DNA of 49,380 bases from Gammaproteobacteria bacterium (GCA_030433275.1 JAUILK010000026.1:1-49380); one strand, 5' to 3'. Positions 1 through 9,456 are shown, counted from the first letter of the stretch. The notes: generated by a model not told the origin, from the sequence alone. Program-made: numbers and translations.

Positions 1-2
1 GC

Positions 3-233
3 ACCACCAACCCGATCGAGTCCACCTTCGCCACGGTGCGGCTCAGGACCAAGCGCACCCGCAACTGCGGCTCGCGGGAGACGACCCTGGCGATGGTGTT
101 CAAGCTCCTGGAGTCCGCCCAGATGAGTTGGCGACGAATACAGGGCTTTCGCAAACTCGAACTCGTCATCAACAACGTCGAGTTCCATAACGGCGAGCAA
201 CTCACGGAGCAGTCAGACAGGAATGCCGCCTGA
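3..233 (+). CDS. IS256-family (mutator-type) transposase, C-terminal fragment cut by window edge
   Basis: The open frame enters from the left edge and ends with TGA at 231-233. It encodes TTNPIESTFATVRLRTKRT and then SRETTLAMVFKLLESA, the conserved C-terminal tail of IS256/mutator-type DDE transposases (the NPIES...TVR.RTKRT block follows the last catalytic acidic residue). Only about 76 residues of roughly 400 are in the window, so I cannot tell whether the gene is complete upstream. The acidic catalytic residues are outside the window. A likely terminal inverted repeat follows at once, which places this at the right end of the element. Confidence 0.85.
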   Translation, partial: TTNPIESTFATVRLRTKRTRNCGSRETTLAMVFKLLESAQMSWRRIQGFRKLELVINNVEFHNGEQLTEQSDRNAA

Positions 234-237
234 CGGC

Positions 238-262
238 CATACACGAGAATTGACAATAACTC
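238..262 (+). repeat. Probable right terminal inverted repeat of the IS256-family element
   Basis: Five bases after the transposase stop comes an A/T-rich stretch containing ATTGACAATAACTC. Read on the minus strand it starts GAGTTATTGTCAATT, which resembles the outer ends of many IS256-family elements as I remember them. The partner repeat would lie left of the window, so the pairing cannot be checked here. The sequence changes character after about 262, consistent with an insertion boundary. Confidence 0.4.
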
Positions 263-582
263 CAGCAGAGTTCGTCAGCGTTCCACCAACCTTGCTTACA
301 CGTGGGCGAAGCGCCCCGCCGGGCGCCGCTCCCACCGTAGCAGCTGCGCCAGGTTCAATTATTGTGCCTTGGCGTAGGCGCTCAGGCTCTCTGTCCAGGG
401 TGATAGGCGTGATACAAATAGCCCAAATGACGGGCTTGGGCCGGTGACAACCACACCATCGAAGACTCCTATGAAACCGTGAGCCTTTAGTGTCATTTGC
501 GAAATCACCAGTCAACAGATGCCGTTCGTGGATTGCTTACGAAGAACGATGTTGGGCTCGACGTGTGAAGTCGAGAAACTTA
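263..582. other. Non-coding gap between IS end and spmAB-like gene
   Basis: I see no convincing gene here. Short frames on both strands are Pro/Ala/Arg-rich, have no ribosome-binding site and read like non-coding DNA. A small hairpin (CTCGAC at 557-562 with GTCGAG at 570-575) sits just past the end of the minus-strand gene. It has no U-tract in that direction, so I do not call it a terminator. Confidence 0.5.
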
Positions 583-1878
583 CTATCTATACAAATATGA
601 GCAGATCGCCACGGCCGCGCAAATGCCGGCGAGATCGGCGGTGAGGGCGGCCGCGAGGGCGTGGCGAATGCGCCGAATCTGGACAGCGCCGAAGTATACG
701 GCCAGGACGTAGAAAGTGGTTTCGGTCGAGCCCTGCAGGGTCGATACCAGATAGCCGGTGTAGCTGTCCGGGCCGATGGTAGGGTCCTGAATGATGGAAG
801 CCAAAATGCCGTAGGCGCCCGACCCGGACAGCGGGCGCAGCAAGGCCATGGGCAGCGCCTGTGCCGGCAGCCCGAACGTCTCCGTCAAAGGCCCGAGCAG
901 ATGGACCATGGCAGCGAGCGCGCCGCTCGCGCGGAACATGCCGACGGCCGCCAGAATCGCTACCAAGTAAGGGATGATCCGAACCGCCACCCAGAACCCA
1001 TCTTTCGCTCCCTCGACGAATGCTTCGTAGACGGCGACCCGCCGCAGCCAGCCAAAGCTCAGAAAGCCTACGAACAGCAGCGGGATGATCCACGGTGAGA
1101 GCGTCTGGCCGAAGAAAATCGTCAGCGGGATCAATCCGGCCAGCGCTCCGAGCGCGAGCATCGATACCCACAGCGGGTAGGGTTGGCCTGTATTCTGTAT
1201 CGGCGGGGTGGCGGTTCGAGCCGCCGCCTCGGATTCAGGGGTGGGGGCGTTACAGGCCGTCTCGGGCAAAGCCGATGCTGCTGCGTAGGGTGTGAACGAT
1301 CGGTAGAATTTGGCCGCTAGGATGGCCACCGCAGTTGCAGTCATGGTGGCCACCAACGTGGTCGGGAGAATCCCCGCGGGGTTCTGGGAACCGGCGGCGG
1401 CGCGCAATGCGATGACGCCGGTCGGCAGCAGGGTCACGCTGGACGTGTTGATGGCGAGGAACAAGACCATGGGGTCCGTGGCAATCCCCGGTTTGGCGTT
1501 CAGGCGATCCAATTCCTGCATGGCCCGGATTCCGAATGGGGTGGCGGCGTTGCCAAGCCCCAAGGCATTGGCGGAGAGGTTGAGGATTATCGCTCCCATC
1601 GCCGGATGATCTGGGGGAACCTCCGGAAATAACCGACTCATTAAGGGGCTGATGAGCCGTGCGATGAGGGTAAGCAGGCCTCCGGCTTCGGCCACTTTCA
1701 TCAAGCCCAAGAACAAGGCCATGACTCCGACCAGGCCGATCGCCAGCTCGACCGCACCTGTGGCCGAGTCGATCATAGCCTGGCTCAGCGCCTGCATTCC
1801 GGCACCGTTGCCGTTGATCTCGCCCCAAGCGGCAAATCCGAAGGCGATTACGACAATCGCGAAGAAAACCGTATCCAA
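583..1878 (-). CDS. SpmA/SpmB-like fused membrane protein (nucleoside-recognition/Gate domains)
   Basis: This 431-residue polytopic membrane protein has two similar halves. The first half carries the SpmA hallmark GAIILNLSANALGLGNAATP and then LFLAINTSSVTLLPTGVIALR. The second half is SpmB-like (EGAKDGFWVAVRIIPYLVAI, then PLSGSGAYGI and STETTFYVLAVYFGAV). In Bacillus these halves are two separate spore-maturation proteins. Fused versions are widespread in Gram-negative bacteria that do not form spores, where the function is unknown and a transport role is suspected from the Gate domain. The start codon is TTG, supported by a GGGGGAT ribosome-binding site about 8 bases upstream on the minus strand. 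It is the only clear minus-strand gene in the window and has no operon partner. Confidence 0.85.
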   Translation of the reverse strand: MDTVFFAIVVIAFGFAAWGEINGNGAGMQALSQAMIDSATGAVELAIGLVGVMALFLGLMKVAEAGGLLTLIARLISPLMSRLFPEVPPDHPAMGAIILNLSANALGLGNAATPFGIRAMQELDRLNAKPGIATDPMVLFLAINTSSVTLLPTGVIALRAAAGSQNPAGILPTTLVATMTATAVAILAAKFYRSFTPYAAASALPETACNAPTPESEAAARTATPPIQNTGQPYPLWVSMLALGALAGLIPLTIFFGQTLSPWIIPLLFVGFLSFGWLRRVAVYEAFVEGAKDGFWVAVRIIPYLVAILAAVGMFRASGALAAMVHLLGPLTETFGLPAQALPMALLRPLSGSGAYGILASIIQDPTIGPDSYTGYLVSTLQGSTETTFYVLAVYFGAVQIRRIRHALAAALTADLAGICAAVAICSYLYR

Positions 1879-2720
1879 TAAGTTATCCCCCAGAAAGCCA
1901 GTGCTGCTTACCGCCGAATCGGTGCCCCGATCGGGCTATTAGCCAGGATCTGTTGCCGAAGTTTTGGCTGCAACTACCATTGCCAAAGCCGAGGTACGGT
2001 TTTTTGGGTAGGCCTTTAGTTTCGCGAGCCTGTTACCGTTCCACCTCGTTACGCTGGTATGCCACTAGAGGCGTGATTCTAGCAAGCACCTTGCGGGCTA
2101 CCTCAGCGCCGGCTTTTGCTTTGAAAATGACTCGCCGCACCCGCGATTGATCGCGGTTTACCAGGCGGGCACCTACACGTTTGAAACTGTCAGCGCATGG
2201 CTATCCGATGGCCGAGGCTAGCGTATATAGTTGCTCCTTGATCAGCTCGCCGACGACATTCCGTCGGGGCGCGCTTCGATGGTTTGGTAAAGAGTGTCAG
2301 TGGGCGGGGATCAGCATTGGTTCGACTCCATAGCGATCGGCAGGTGCTCGGTTGCCGGCAGCATTGCCTTTTTTAGCTAGAAATACTATCAGCAGCCGTT
2401 AATTCCCATACTGAATCAACGGGCTCATCTCCTTAAAAAATTTCCCCGAATTCAAGAAAGCTGCCGGTCGATACCGGCGTGTTACTTGTTGGTGCGAGTC
2501 GGCTGCACCAAGGGTCAGCGAGCGGTAAGCCAAGCTGTAGCAGTGCTGTGTTCATGCGATCGATTTGTGAAGCACGGCGTGCGCTTGCGCGCGCTGTCCT
2601 GTCGATGTAACGGAACCTTCCTGCTCACCGAAATACAGTCCGCCGAGACAGCGTCGGGAATTCACTTGCGATGCGCCTGTGGTATGTTACTGCCATCGTT
2701 TGGCGGTGTCCGTGGGATAA
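1879..2720. other. 842-bp stretch without a recognisable gene
   Basis: This region lies between two divergent transcription units, so it should hold the promoters of both the spmAB-like gene and the copper-efflux operon. I find no good CueR-type or CopR-type operator by eye. Near 2145-2220 a few codons (VYQAGTYTF) faintly recall the helix-turn-helix end of a transposase-associated protein, but stops follow and I cannot support a gene. The ORF at 2486-2839 lacks a ribosome-binding site and any family signature. Confidence 0.4.
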
Positions 2721-3137
2721 TTGTTGCGACAGCTACGCTCCATCTGGCTCCTGATCCTCCTCGCCGGTCTGCTTGGCGGGCGGGCGGTGCAGGCGTGCGA
2801 GTGGATGGGCGCTGGGCTCCAGGTGGATTGCTGCTGTGAGGGCATGGCGGGTGAGGAGGCGAGTGAGCCGTCGCTTACCTGTCCACATGAGCGAAGCGGC
2901 CATCTGAGTCCCTGTTGCACACTGGCATTCGGGAATTCGGCGGCGCTCGGCATAACGACACTCGACGCCGAACGACAACCCGCGGTCAAGCTCACGCCGC
3001 AACATCCGGTGCTAGCGGTTGTCTCGGGGGTGTTGGCGGGTTCGGGCACGCGGCGGATACGCCGGTTAGCGGCCGGCCTATGCGGCCCACCGCGCAGTTC
3101 CTCGCTTTATCTCACTACGCGACGTCTTCGCATTTGA
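2721..3137 (+). CDS. Small Cys-rich exported protein upstream of cusCBA
   Basis: This 138-residue protein has a hydrophobic N-terminus (SIWLLILLAGLLGG) ending near VQAC, consistent with a signal peptide or anchor. It then has clustered cysteines: CEW, VDCCCEGM, LTCPHERSGH and LSPCCTL. Such Cys/His clusters could bind soft metals such as Cu or Ag. Comparable small Cys-rich ORFs often precede CusCBA/CzcCBA operons, but I do not recognise a named family. The start is uncertain: two consecutive TTG codons at 2721 and 2724 are the best available, and no ATG lies nearby in frame. The C-terminal third is Arg-rich and poorly structured. The gap to the outer-membrane channel gene is 89 bases, so co-transcription is plausible. 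Confidence 0.5.
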   Translation: MLRQLRSIWLLILLAGLLGGRAVQACEWMGAGLQVDCCCEGMAGEEASEPSLTCPHERSGHLSPCCTLAFGNSAALGITTLDAERQPAVKLTPQHPVLAVVSGVLAGSGTRRIRRLAAGLCGPPRSSSLYLTTRRLRI

Positions 3138-3226
3138 TCGGCATTTCCCCGCTTTGACCATCGGCGGCGCCAGCTCGGCGCTCGCCACGGGGTTGTTTGC
3201 CATGCCGATCAAACGGAGGCTGTTCC

Positions 3227-4570
3227 ATGACCGCTCGATTGGTCCATGTGTTTACCGTGGGTGCGATCTTACTCGCCGTGCTCGCGCGCGCCACGCTCGC
3301 ATCGCCAGCCGATTTCAGGCGCTCCGCCGAGCCGGCCGACCAGGCTCTGGCGGCCGATGACTTGGTCGAGCGCGTGTTGGCGGAGAATGCCGGCCTGGCG
3401 AGCCTGCATGCGGCGGTGGATGTCGCCCGGGCGCAGGTTGTGCCGGCAGGCGCGCTGCCCGACCCGCAGGTCGCGATCGATGTGGCACCGCGGACCGTGG
3501 GCGGCTTCGATGCGTCGCCCGGCATCGACGATAATGCGCGGATCAGCTGGTCGATCAGCCAAGCTTTTCCCTGGCCGGGCACGCTCGACCTGCGTGCCGC
3601 CGCGGCCCGCAAGGAGGCGGCCGCCGTCACCGAGGGCGTCGCCGGCTTGCGCTTGCGCTTGGTTGCAGCCACCAACTCCGCCTACGCCGAATGGCGCTAC
3701 GTTCACCGGGCCCTGGTCATCAACAACACCAACCAGGATTTGGTGGACGAGTTGCGGCGGGTGGCCGAGCAGCGCTACGCCGCCGGCTTAGCGCAGCAAC
3801 AAGATGTATTACAGGCCGAAGTCGAGCTGCAACGCCTCAAACGCCAGGCGTTCGTGCTCGAACGCCTCAAGCGTGCGGTGCGGGCGAAGATCAACGCCCT
3901 GCTCAACCGTGACGCGAACGATGTACTACCGCCGCCGCAGGCGTTGCCGGCGCTGCAAACTTTATCGGCCTATTCGACATTGCGGGACTTGGCGCTTGCT
4001 GCGCATCCCGAGCTCGCACAAATGCAGCGGCGTATCGCCGCCAACAAGGACCGCGAGGCGCTGGCACGCAAGGACTTCTATCCGGACTTCAAGGTCTTCG
4101 GCGGTTCAAGGGGAGTCATGGACCCGGCTGAAAGACGCTTGTACGTCGGTGTTGGCCTCAGCTTGCCGCTTAATCGAGACAAATACCGCGCCCGTCTGGA
4201 TGCAGCCAAGGCCGACACCTTGCGGCTCGAAGCCGAGCTCGCCGAGCGGCGCGCGCAACTGCTCAGTCAACTGGAGCGGGCCTATGCGGCGGTCGAGGAG
4301 GCACGCCACAGCATCGCCCTGTATGAGAACGAGCTCGTGCCATTGGCGGGGGAGAATTTGAGCGCCGCGCGCGCCGGATATGGCGCCGGTGGTGGCTCGT
4401 TCTTGGACGTTATTGATGCGGAGAAGAGCGAGCTCGACGCCAAGCTGAATCTGGCGCGCGTGCGCGCTGACTACTTCGCCGCTCGCGCCGAGCTGACACG
4501 TTGGGTCGGTGGCTCTCTGCTCGAGTCCGCCGCGGTTGCTCCCAACCACGGGGACTTGAGCCATGAATAG
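3227..4570 (+). CDS. cusC: TolC-family outer-membrane efflux channel (CusC/CzcC-like)
   Basis: This is the outer-membrane channel of a tripartite heavy-metal efflux pump. I chose the ATG at 3227 over a TTG 30 bases upstream because GGAGG precedes it at good spacing and it gives a clean signal peptide (RLVHVFTVGAILLAVLARATLA). The roughly 447-residue length fits the family. The body has the TolC two-repeat helical pattern, with long Ala/Glu/Arg-rich coiled segments (for example AEQRYAAGLAQQQDVLQAEV, and the second-repeat AARAGYGAGGGSFLDVIDAE). Unlike E. coli CusC there is no lipobox cysteine, so it is probably not a lipoprotein. Its last 8 bases overlap the adaptor gene, implying translational coupling within the operon. 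Confidence 0.9.
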   Translation: MTARLVHVFTVGAILLAVLARATLASPADFRRSAEPADQALAADDLVERVLAENAGLASLHAAVDVARAQVVPAGALPDPQVAIDVAPRTVGGFDASPGIDDNARISWSISQAFPWPGTLDLRAAAARKEAAAVTEGVAGLRLRLVAATNSAYAEWRYVHRALVINNTNQDLVDELRRVAEQRYAAGLAQQQDVLQAEVELQRLKRQAFVLERLKRAVRAKINALLNRDANDVLPPPQALPALQTLSAYSTLRDLALAAHPELAQMQRRIAANKDREALARKDFYPDFKVFGGSRGVMDPAERRLYVGVGLSLPLNRDKYRARLDAAKADTLRLEAELAERRAQLLSQLERAYAAVEEARHSIALYENELVPLAGENLSAARAGYGAGGGSFLDVIDAEKSELDAKLNLARVRADYFAARAELTRWVGGSLLESAAVAPNHGDLSHE

Positions 4571-6071
4571 AACCCACTGGATCGTCATCGGCGCGCTCGC
4601 CCTGCTGGCCGCGACGGGCGGCCTCGGCGGTTGGTACATGCTGCGGGATGCGGGTGCTGGCGCCGGGCTGGTGCCCCGGATGCCGGTTCCGACTCACGCA
4701 TCCGGGCCGTTTCGCTTGTCCGTTGCGATCTCGCCGGACCCGCCCGTGATGGGTAAGAATCGACTAACCATCCGCCTGCAGGACACCGAGGCCAAGCCTG
4801 TCGCCGAGGCGCAGATCGACGCGGCGGCCATTATGCCGGGGATGGGCAGTATGGCCGCGATGCGTGTGCCAGCCGATCTCAAGGAAACCGCGCCGGGCCA
4901 CTATGTAGGCGTGCTGGAGCTGCCCATGAGCGGCAGCTGGCCGCTGACCGTCAAGATCGACAAACCCGCGCTGGGCCGAACCGAACTCGGTTTCGACCTA
5001 GCCACTGGCCGGTCGGGGCTGAGGTTGGTCAGTGGCGGGTATCGTCTCGGCCACAGCGAGTCAGAGGCTGCGGTGGCCAGCGGCGAGCAGCCGAGCGTGC
5101 CCGCCATTAACCTGGACAATCGCCGGCGCCAGCTCATCGGCTTGGAGACCGGCCACGTCGAGCGTCGCCCGCTCATACGCACCATCCGGTCGGTGGGAGA
5201 GGTGGTTGTCGACGAGACCCAGGTCACCGACGTCACACTCAAATACGACGGCTGGGTCGGTCATCTCAAGGTCGATTACGTCGGCGCGCCGGTCAAGCGC
5301 GGCCAGACGCTGTTCGGCATCTACAGCCCGGCGCTGTTCTCGGCTCAGCAGGAATACCTGGAGACCCAGCGGCGCTTAGCCCGCCGCGGCCCCAACGACA
5401 GCCTGATCCAGGCCGCACGCCAGCGTCTGATGCTCTGGGACATCGCCGCAGTAGAGGTGCGTGCCCTCGAGCGCCGCGGCAACCCCATCAAATATTTACC
5501 GATCCGTGCGCCGGCTACCGGCACCGTGGTGGAGAAAAATGTGGTCGAGGGCTCGGCGGTAAAAAGCGGTCGCCTCCTGATGCGCATCGCCGACCTGTCC
5601 ACGGTCTGGATCGATGCTGAGGTCTACGACAGCGAGCTGCCGCTGGTTCGTGCAGGCATGGCTGCCGAGGTCACCCTGCCGTATCTACCGCAGGCCGGCT
5701 ATCGGGCCAAGGTGGACTATGTCTATCCCTATCTTCTGGGCCGGACCCGCACCGGCCGCATCCGACTGGCGCTGCCCAATCCTGACGGCCACCTAAAGCC
5801 GGAGATGTATGCCGAGGTCAGACTCAAGGCCGATCTCGGTGAACGTCTCGTGGTACCCGAATCCGCGGTGCTGTTCTCCGGCGCTGCTCAGGTGGTGTTC
5901 GTCGATCTCGGCAACGGCCGACTGCAACCGCGCTACATCGAGACGGGCCAGCGCAACGAGGACTACATCGAAGTTATTTCGGGTCTAACGGCCGGCGAGC
6001 GCGTAGTGACATCGGGTAACTTCCTGGTCGATGCCGAGACCCGGTTGAAGACGGGGATCAAGCAATGGTGA
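4563..6071 (+). CDS. cusB: CusB-like periplasmic adaptor with N-terminal FixH/YtkA-like domain
   Basis: This membrane-fusion subunit links the inner-membrane pump to the outer-membrane channel. Residues about 7-27 form a membrane anchor. Residues about 45-150 look like a YtkA/FixH-type beta domain (FRLSVAISPDPPVMGKNRLT ... HYVGVLELPMSGSWPLTV) with a methionine-rich segment, MPGMGSMAAM, that could bind Cu(I)/Ag(I). Residues about 180-500 are a typical HlyD/CusB adaptor: barrel-sandwich halves around GAPVKRGQTLFGIYSPAL and ATGTVVEKNVVEGSAVKSGR, with a helical hairpin between them. E. coli CusB instead uses a short N-terminal Met motif and a separate CusF chaperone. Here the extra domain may do that job in cis, which is inference. 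The gene overlaps both neighbours (8 and 7 bases). Confidence 0.9.
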   Translation: MNRTHWIVIGALALLAATGGLGGWYMLRDAGAGAGLVPRMPVPTHASGPFRLSVAISPDPPVMGKNRLTIRLQDTEAKPVAEAQIDAAAIMPGMGSMAAMRVPADLKETAPGHYVGVLELPMSGSWPLTVKIDKPALGRTELGFDLATGRSGLRLVSGGYRLGHSESEAAVASGEQPSVPAINLDNRRRQLIGLETGHVERRPLIRTIRSVGEVVVDETQVTDVTLKYDGWVGHLKVDYVGAPVKRGQTLFGIYSPALFSAQQEYLETQRRLARRGPNDSLIQAARQRLMLWDIAAVEVRALERRGNPIKYLPIRAPATGTVVEKNVVEGSAVKSGRLLMRIADLSTVWIDAEVYDSELPLVRAGMAAEVTLPYLPQAGYRAKVDYVYPYLLGRTRTGRIRLALPNPDGHLKPEMYAEVRLKADLGERLVVPESAVLFSGAAQVVFVDLGNGRLQPRYIETGQRNEDYIEVISGLTAGERVVTSGNFLVDAETRLKTGIKQW

Positions 6072-9000
6072 GCGAGACGCATGGCGCCGGACTGGGTTGG
6101 ATTCAACGACTGATCGGCTATTGCGCGCGTAACTGGCTAGTGACCCTGATTCTGGTGGCGGCGGCCACGGCCTGGGGTTGGCGCTCGCTGGCCGGCACGC
6201 CGCTGGATGCGATCCCCGATCTCTCCGACGTGCAGGTGATCGTATTCACCGAATGGCCGGGGCGCAGCCCGGACCTGGTGGAGGACCAGATCACCTACCC
6301 GCTGGTCACCACCTTGCTGGCTGCTCCAAAGGTGGATTTCGTGCGCGGCCAGAGCTTCATGGGCTTGTCCTTCGTGTACGCCATCTTCGAGGACGGTACT
6401 GATCTCTACTGGGCGCGCTCACGAGTGCTCGAGTATCTCAACTCGGCCACCAAGGATCTGCCCGAAGGCGCCAACCCAACGCTCGGCCCGGACGCGACCG
6501 GCGTCGGCTGGGTCTATCAGTATGCCTTAGTGGACAAAACCGGCCACCATAGCTTGGCGGACCTGCGCAGTATCCAGGATTTCAACCTGCGTTATGCATT
6601 GGAGGCGGTGGATGGCGTCGCCGAGGTGGCCGTGGTGGGCGGCTATGAGAAGGAATATCAGGTCAACGTGGATCCCAACAAGCTGGCATCCTACGGTTTT
6701 TCGTTGGAGCGGGTGGTTCAGGCCGTGCGCGAGTCCAACAGCGACGTCGGTGGCCGGGTGTTGGAAGTTTCCGGCCACGAGCATTTCATCCGCGGTCGCG
6801 GCTATGTGAAAACAACGGCCGATCTGGAACAGGTGGCGCTCGGCGCCGGTCCCGGCGGCACGCCGGTGACACTCGCTCAGGTCGCCGATGTCCAACTCGG
6901 CCCCGCCATGCGTCGCGGCCAGGCCGACCTCAACGGCGATGGCCTAACCGTGGGTGGCATCGTGGTGATGCGCTACGGCGAGAACGCCCTGGACGTGATC
7001 GCCCGGGTCAAGGAGCGCCTGGATGAGGTTCGAGCCTCGCTGCCCGGGGGTGTGGAGATCGTGCCGGTCTACGACCGCTCGGCGCTGATCGAGCGCGCCA
7101 TCGCCACTTTAAAACGTGTCCTCACCGAGGAGATGGTCATCGTCTCCTTGGTGATCCTCGCGTTCTTGCTGCACCTGCGTTCGGCGCTGGTGGCCGTGAT
7201 CACTCTGCCGATCGCGGTGCTGCTGGCCTTTATCCCGATGTACTACCAGGGCCTGACTGCTAACATTATGTCCCTGGGCGGCATCGCGGTGGCGATCGGC
7301 GCCATGGTGGACGCGGCGATTGTGCTCATCGACAACATCCACAAGCGCCTGACCACCTGGCAATCCGGCGAGTCCTCACCCGAGGAGCGGGCTAAATCAC
7401 GCACCGCCGTGATCATCGAGGCGATGCAGGAGGTGGGCCCGTCGATTTTCTTCTCACTGCTGATCATCGCGGTGTCGTTTCTGCCGGTATTCGCGCTGCA
7501 GGGCAGCGAGGGCCGGCTGTTCAAGCCGCTGGCCTTCACCAAGACTTATTCCATGGCCTTCGCCGCGGTGCTTGCGGTGACCCTGGTGCCGGCACTGGCG
7601 GTGCTGCTGATCCGCGGCAGGATCCGCGGCGAGAAGGGCCGGCTGAACCGCGCCCTGCAATGGGCCTACCGGCCGGTGGTGCGGACAGCCGTGCGTGGCC
7701 GCTGGCTGGTCATCGTCCTGGCCATCGTTGCATTGCTGGCCACGGTGCCGGTCTACCAGCAGCTCGGCCGCGAATTCATGCCGCCGCTCAACGAGGGCAG
7801 CATCCTGTATATGCCCACGGCGTTGCCCGGCCTATCGATCGAGCAAGCGACGCGGACGTTGCAGACGATGGACCGCGAGCTGAAAAAGTTCCCTGAGGTC
7901 AAACGGGTATTCGGCAAGCTCGGCCGTTCCACCTCCGCCACCGACCCGGCGCCGCTGTCCATGTTCGAGATCAACATCATGCTCGAGCCAGCGGAGGCAT
8001 GGCGCGCGGGTATGACCTGGGACAAGCTGATCGCCGAGATGGACCACGCAATGGATTTCGCCGGGATGCCCAATATGTGGTGGATGCCAATCCAGACCCG
8101 CACCGAGATGCTGGCCACCGGCATTCGCTCGTCACTGGGCATCAAGGTGCTCGGTCCCGACCTGAAACAGATCGAAGCCACGGGGATCGCCATCGAGCAG
8201 GCGCTGCAGGAGGATCCGCGCACCGCACCGGATACCCGCAGCGTTCTGGCCGAGCGCACCACCGGCGGCTACTTCCTGGACTTCACGGTGGATCGGGCGG
8301 CCGCCGCCCGCTTCGGGTTGACCGTCGGCGCTATCCAGGACGTGATCGTCGCCGCCATGGGCGGACGCGTGGTCTCGCAAACGGTGGAGGGTCGCGAGCG
8401 CTACGATATCCTGGTGCGTTATGCTCGTGCCTTCCGTGACGACATCCAGTCGCTGGAGCGTACTCTGATCACCACCGCCGACGGTGCCCAGATCCCGATC
8501 ACCCAGGTGGCCGACATCACCTTCACCACCGGGCCGCCCAGTATCCGCGACGAGGACGGCCAGCTCGCCGGCTTCGTGTTCGTGGACACCCAGCCCGGCA
8601 TCGGTATCGTCGACTACGTGAACCAGGCCAAGGCGGTGGTCGCCGACAAGGTCGATATCCCGAGCGGCTATCGCCTCGCTTGGGCCGGCCAATTCAAGTA
8701 TTACCAGCGCGCCAAGGCCCGCCTGCAGATCTTGGTGCCGCTGACCATCGGCTTGATCTTCTTCATGTTGTTCCTGCACCGGGGTTCGCTGATCGAGACC
8801 GCCATCGTCATGCTCAGCCTGCCGTTCTCGTTGGTCGGCAGCATCTGGCTGCTGTGGCTGCTCGGCTACAAGCTCTCGGTCGCCGTAGTCGTGGGTATCA
8901 TCGCCGTGGCCGGCTTGGCGGCGGAGTTGGGGTTGCTGATGATGGTCTATTTGGATCTCGCCTGGCGGCGTTACCGCGACGCCGGAGTGATCCACGCCCG

Positions 9001-9262
9001 CGATGACCTGACCGCCGCCATCACCGACGGCGCGGTCCAGCGTATCCGTCCCATGCTTATGACCGTCTTGACGCTGCTGATTGGCCTGATCCCGATCATG
9101 CTCAGCCATGGTTCCGGCGCCGACATGATGAAGCGCATCGCCGCGCCCATGATGGGTGGCGTGGTCTCGGCGTTGGTCATGGTGCTGATCGTGTTCCCGG
9201 CGATTTTCTCCTTTTGGCGCGGGCGTGGGTTGCCGCCAACCAGTTTGGGGGTGCAGCAATGA
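6065..9262 (+). CDS. cusA: CusA-type Cu(I)/Ag(I) RND efflux transporter
   Basis: This is a 1065-residue heavy-metal efflux RND pump of full family length, with 12 expected transmembrane helices and two large periplasmic loops. The signature DATGVGWVYQYALVD and the TM4 region (GGIAVAIGAMVDAAIVLIDN) are typical of CusA/CzcA. The three methionines that define the E. coli CusA site (573/623/672) correspond here to M583 (ILYMPTALPG), M633 (PAPLSMFEINIM) and M682 (RTEMLATGIRS), a constant offset of 10. This supports monovalent Cu/Ag rather than Zn/Co/Cd as substrate. The ATG overlaps cusB. An ATGA at the stop overlaps a tiny downstream ORF. The pump acts in the inner membrane, driven by protons. 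Confidence 0.95.
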   Translation: MVSETHGAGLGWIQRLIGYCARNWLVTLILVAAATAWGWRSLAGTPLDAIPDLSDVQVIVFTEWPGRSPDLVEDQITYPLVTTLLAAPKVDFVRGQSFMGLSFVYAIFEDGTDLYWARSRVLEYLNSATKDLPEGANPTLGPDATGVGWVYQYALVDKTGHHSLADLRSIQDFNLRYALEAVDGVAEVAVVGGYEKEYQVNVDPNKLASYGFSLERVVQAVRESNSDVGGRVLEVSGHEHFIRGRGYVKTTADLEQVALGAGPGGTPVTLAQVADVQLGPAMRRGQADLNGDGLTVGGIVVMRYGENALDVIARVKERLDEVRASLPGGVEIVPVYDRSALIERAIATLKRVLTEEMVIVSLVILAFLLHLRSALVAVITLPIAVLLAFIPMYYQGLTANIMSLGGIAVAIGAMVDAAIVLIDNIHKRLTTWQSGESSPEERAKSRTAVIIEAMQEVGPSIFFSLLIIAVSFLPVFALQGSEGRLFKPLAFTKTYSMAFAAVLAVTLVPALAVLLIRGRIRGEKGRLNRALQWAYRPVVRTAVRGRWLVIVLAIVALLATVPVYQQLGREFMPPLNEGSILYMPTALPGLSIEQATRTLQTMDRELKKFPEVKRVFGKLGRSTSATDPAPLSMFEINIMLEPAEAWRAGMTWDKLIAEMDHAMDFAGMPNMWWMPIQTRTEMLATGIRSSLGIKVLGPDLKQIEATGIAIEQALQEDPRTAPDTRSVLAERTTGGYFLDFTVDRAAAARFGLTVGAIQDVIVAAMGGRVVSQTVEGRERYDILVRYARAFRDDIQSLERTLITTADGAQIPITQVADITFTTGPPSIRDEDGQLAGFVFVDTQPGIGIVDYVNQAKAVVADKVDIPSGYRLAWAGQFKYYQRAKARLQILVPLTIGLIFFMLFLHRGSLIETAIVMLSLPFSLVGSIWLLWLLGYKLSVAVVVGIIAVAGLAAELGLLMMVYLDLAWRRYRDAGVIHARDDLTAAITDGAVQRIRPMLMTVLTLLIGLIPIMLSHGSGADMMKRIAAPMMGGVVSALVMVLIVFPAIFSFWRGRGLPPTSLGVQQ

Positions 9263-9456
9263 AGCGTATCCCACCTGATGGGCAAAAAAAGGAGGCGCCA
9301 TCCGCTCCGGCGATCGGCGCTTGGGTCCCATTGGCCTACCGGTTTGTCGAGTTTCTCTCACTTTCGTTGCAGCGTGCTTGTCTCCCACTTGGGATCGTGA
9401 TGTACATTACGCCTGTCCATTCCGTGAACGAGCCCAGTTCCACCGGCGCATTTTGA
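9259..9456 (+). CDS. Possible 65-residue ORF coupled to cusA (doubtful)
   Basis: An ATG overlaps the cusA stop as ATGA, the same junction style seen elsewhere in this operon, and opens a frame encoding MKRIPPDGQKKEAPSAPAIG followed by a weakly hydrophobic stretch. It has no Cys/His/Met cluster and no family resemblance that I recognise. It may simply be an open frame after the last operon gene. The rest of the gap to 9549 shows nothing else. Confidence 0.2.
   Translation: MKRIPPDGQKKEAPSAPAIGAWVPLAYRFVEFLSLSLQRACLPLGIVMYITPVHSVNEPSSTGAF

Noticed and set aside
557-575. Hairpin CTCGAC/GTCGAG near the end of the spmAB-like gene
   Set aside because: Short stem and no U-tract on the minus strand, so not a convincing terminator.
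2145-2220. Fragment VYQAGTYTF resembling a transposase-linked helix-turn-helix
   Set aside because: Only a few residues, interrupted by stops and with no flanking element; too short to support a call.
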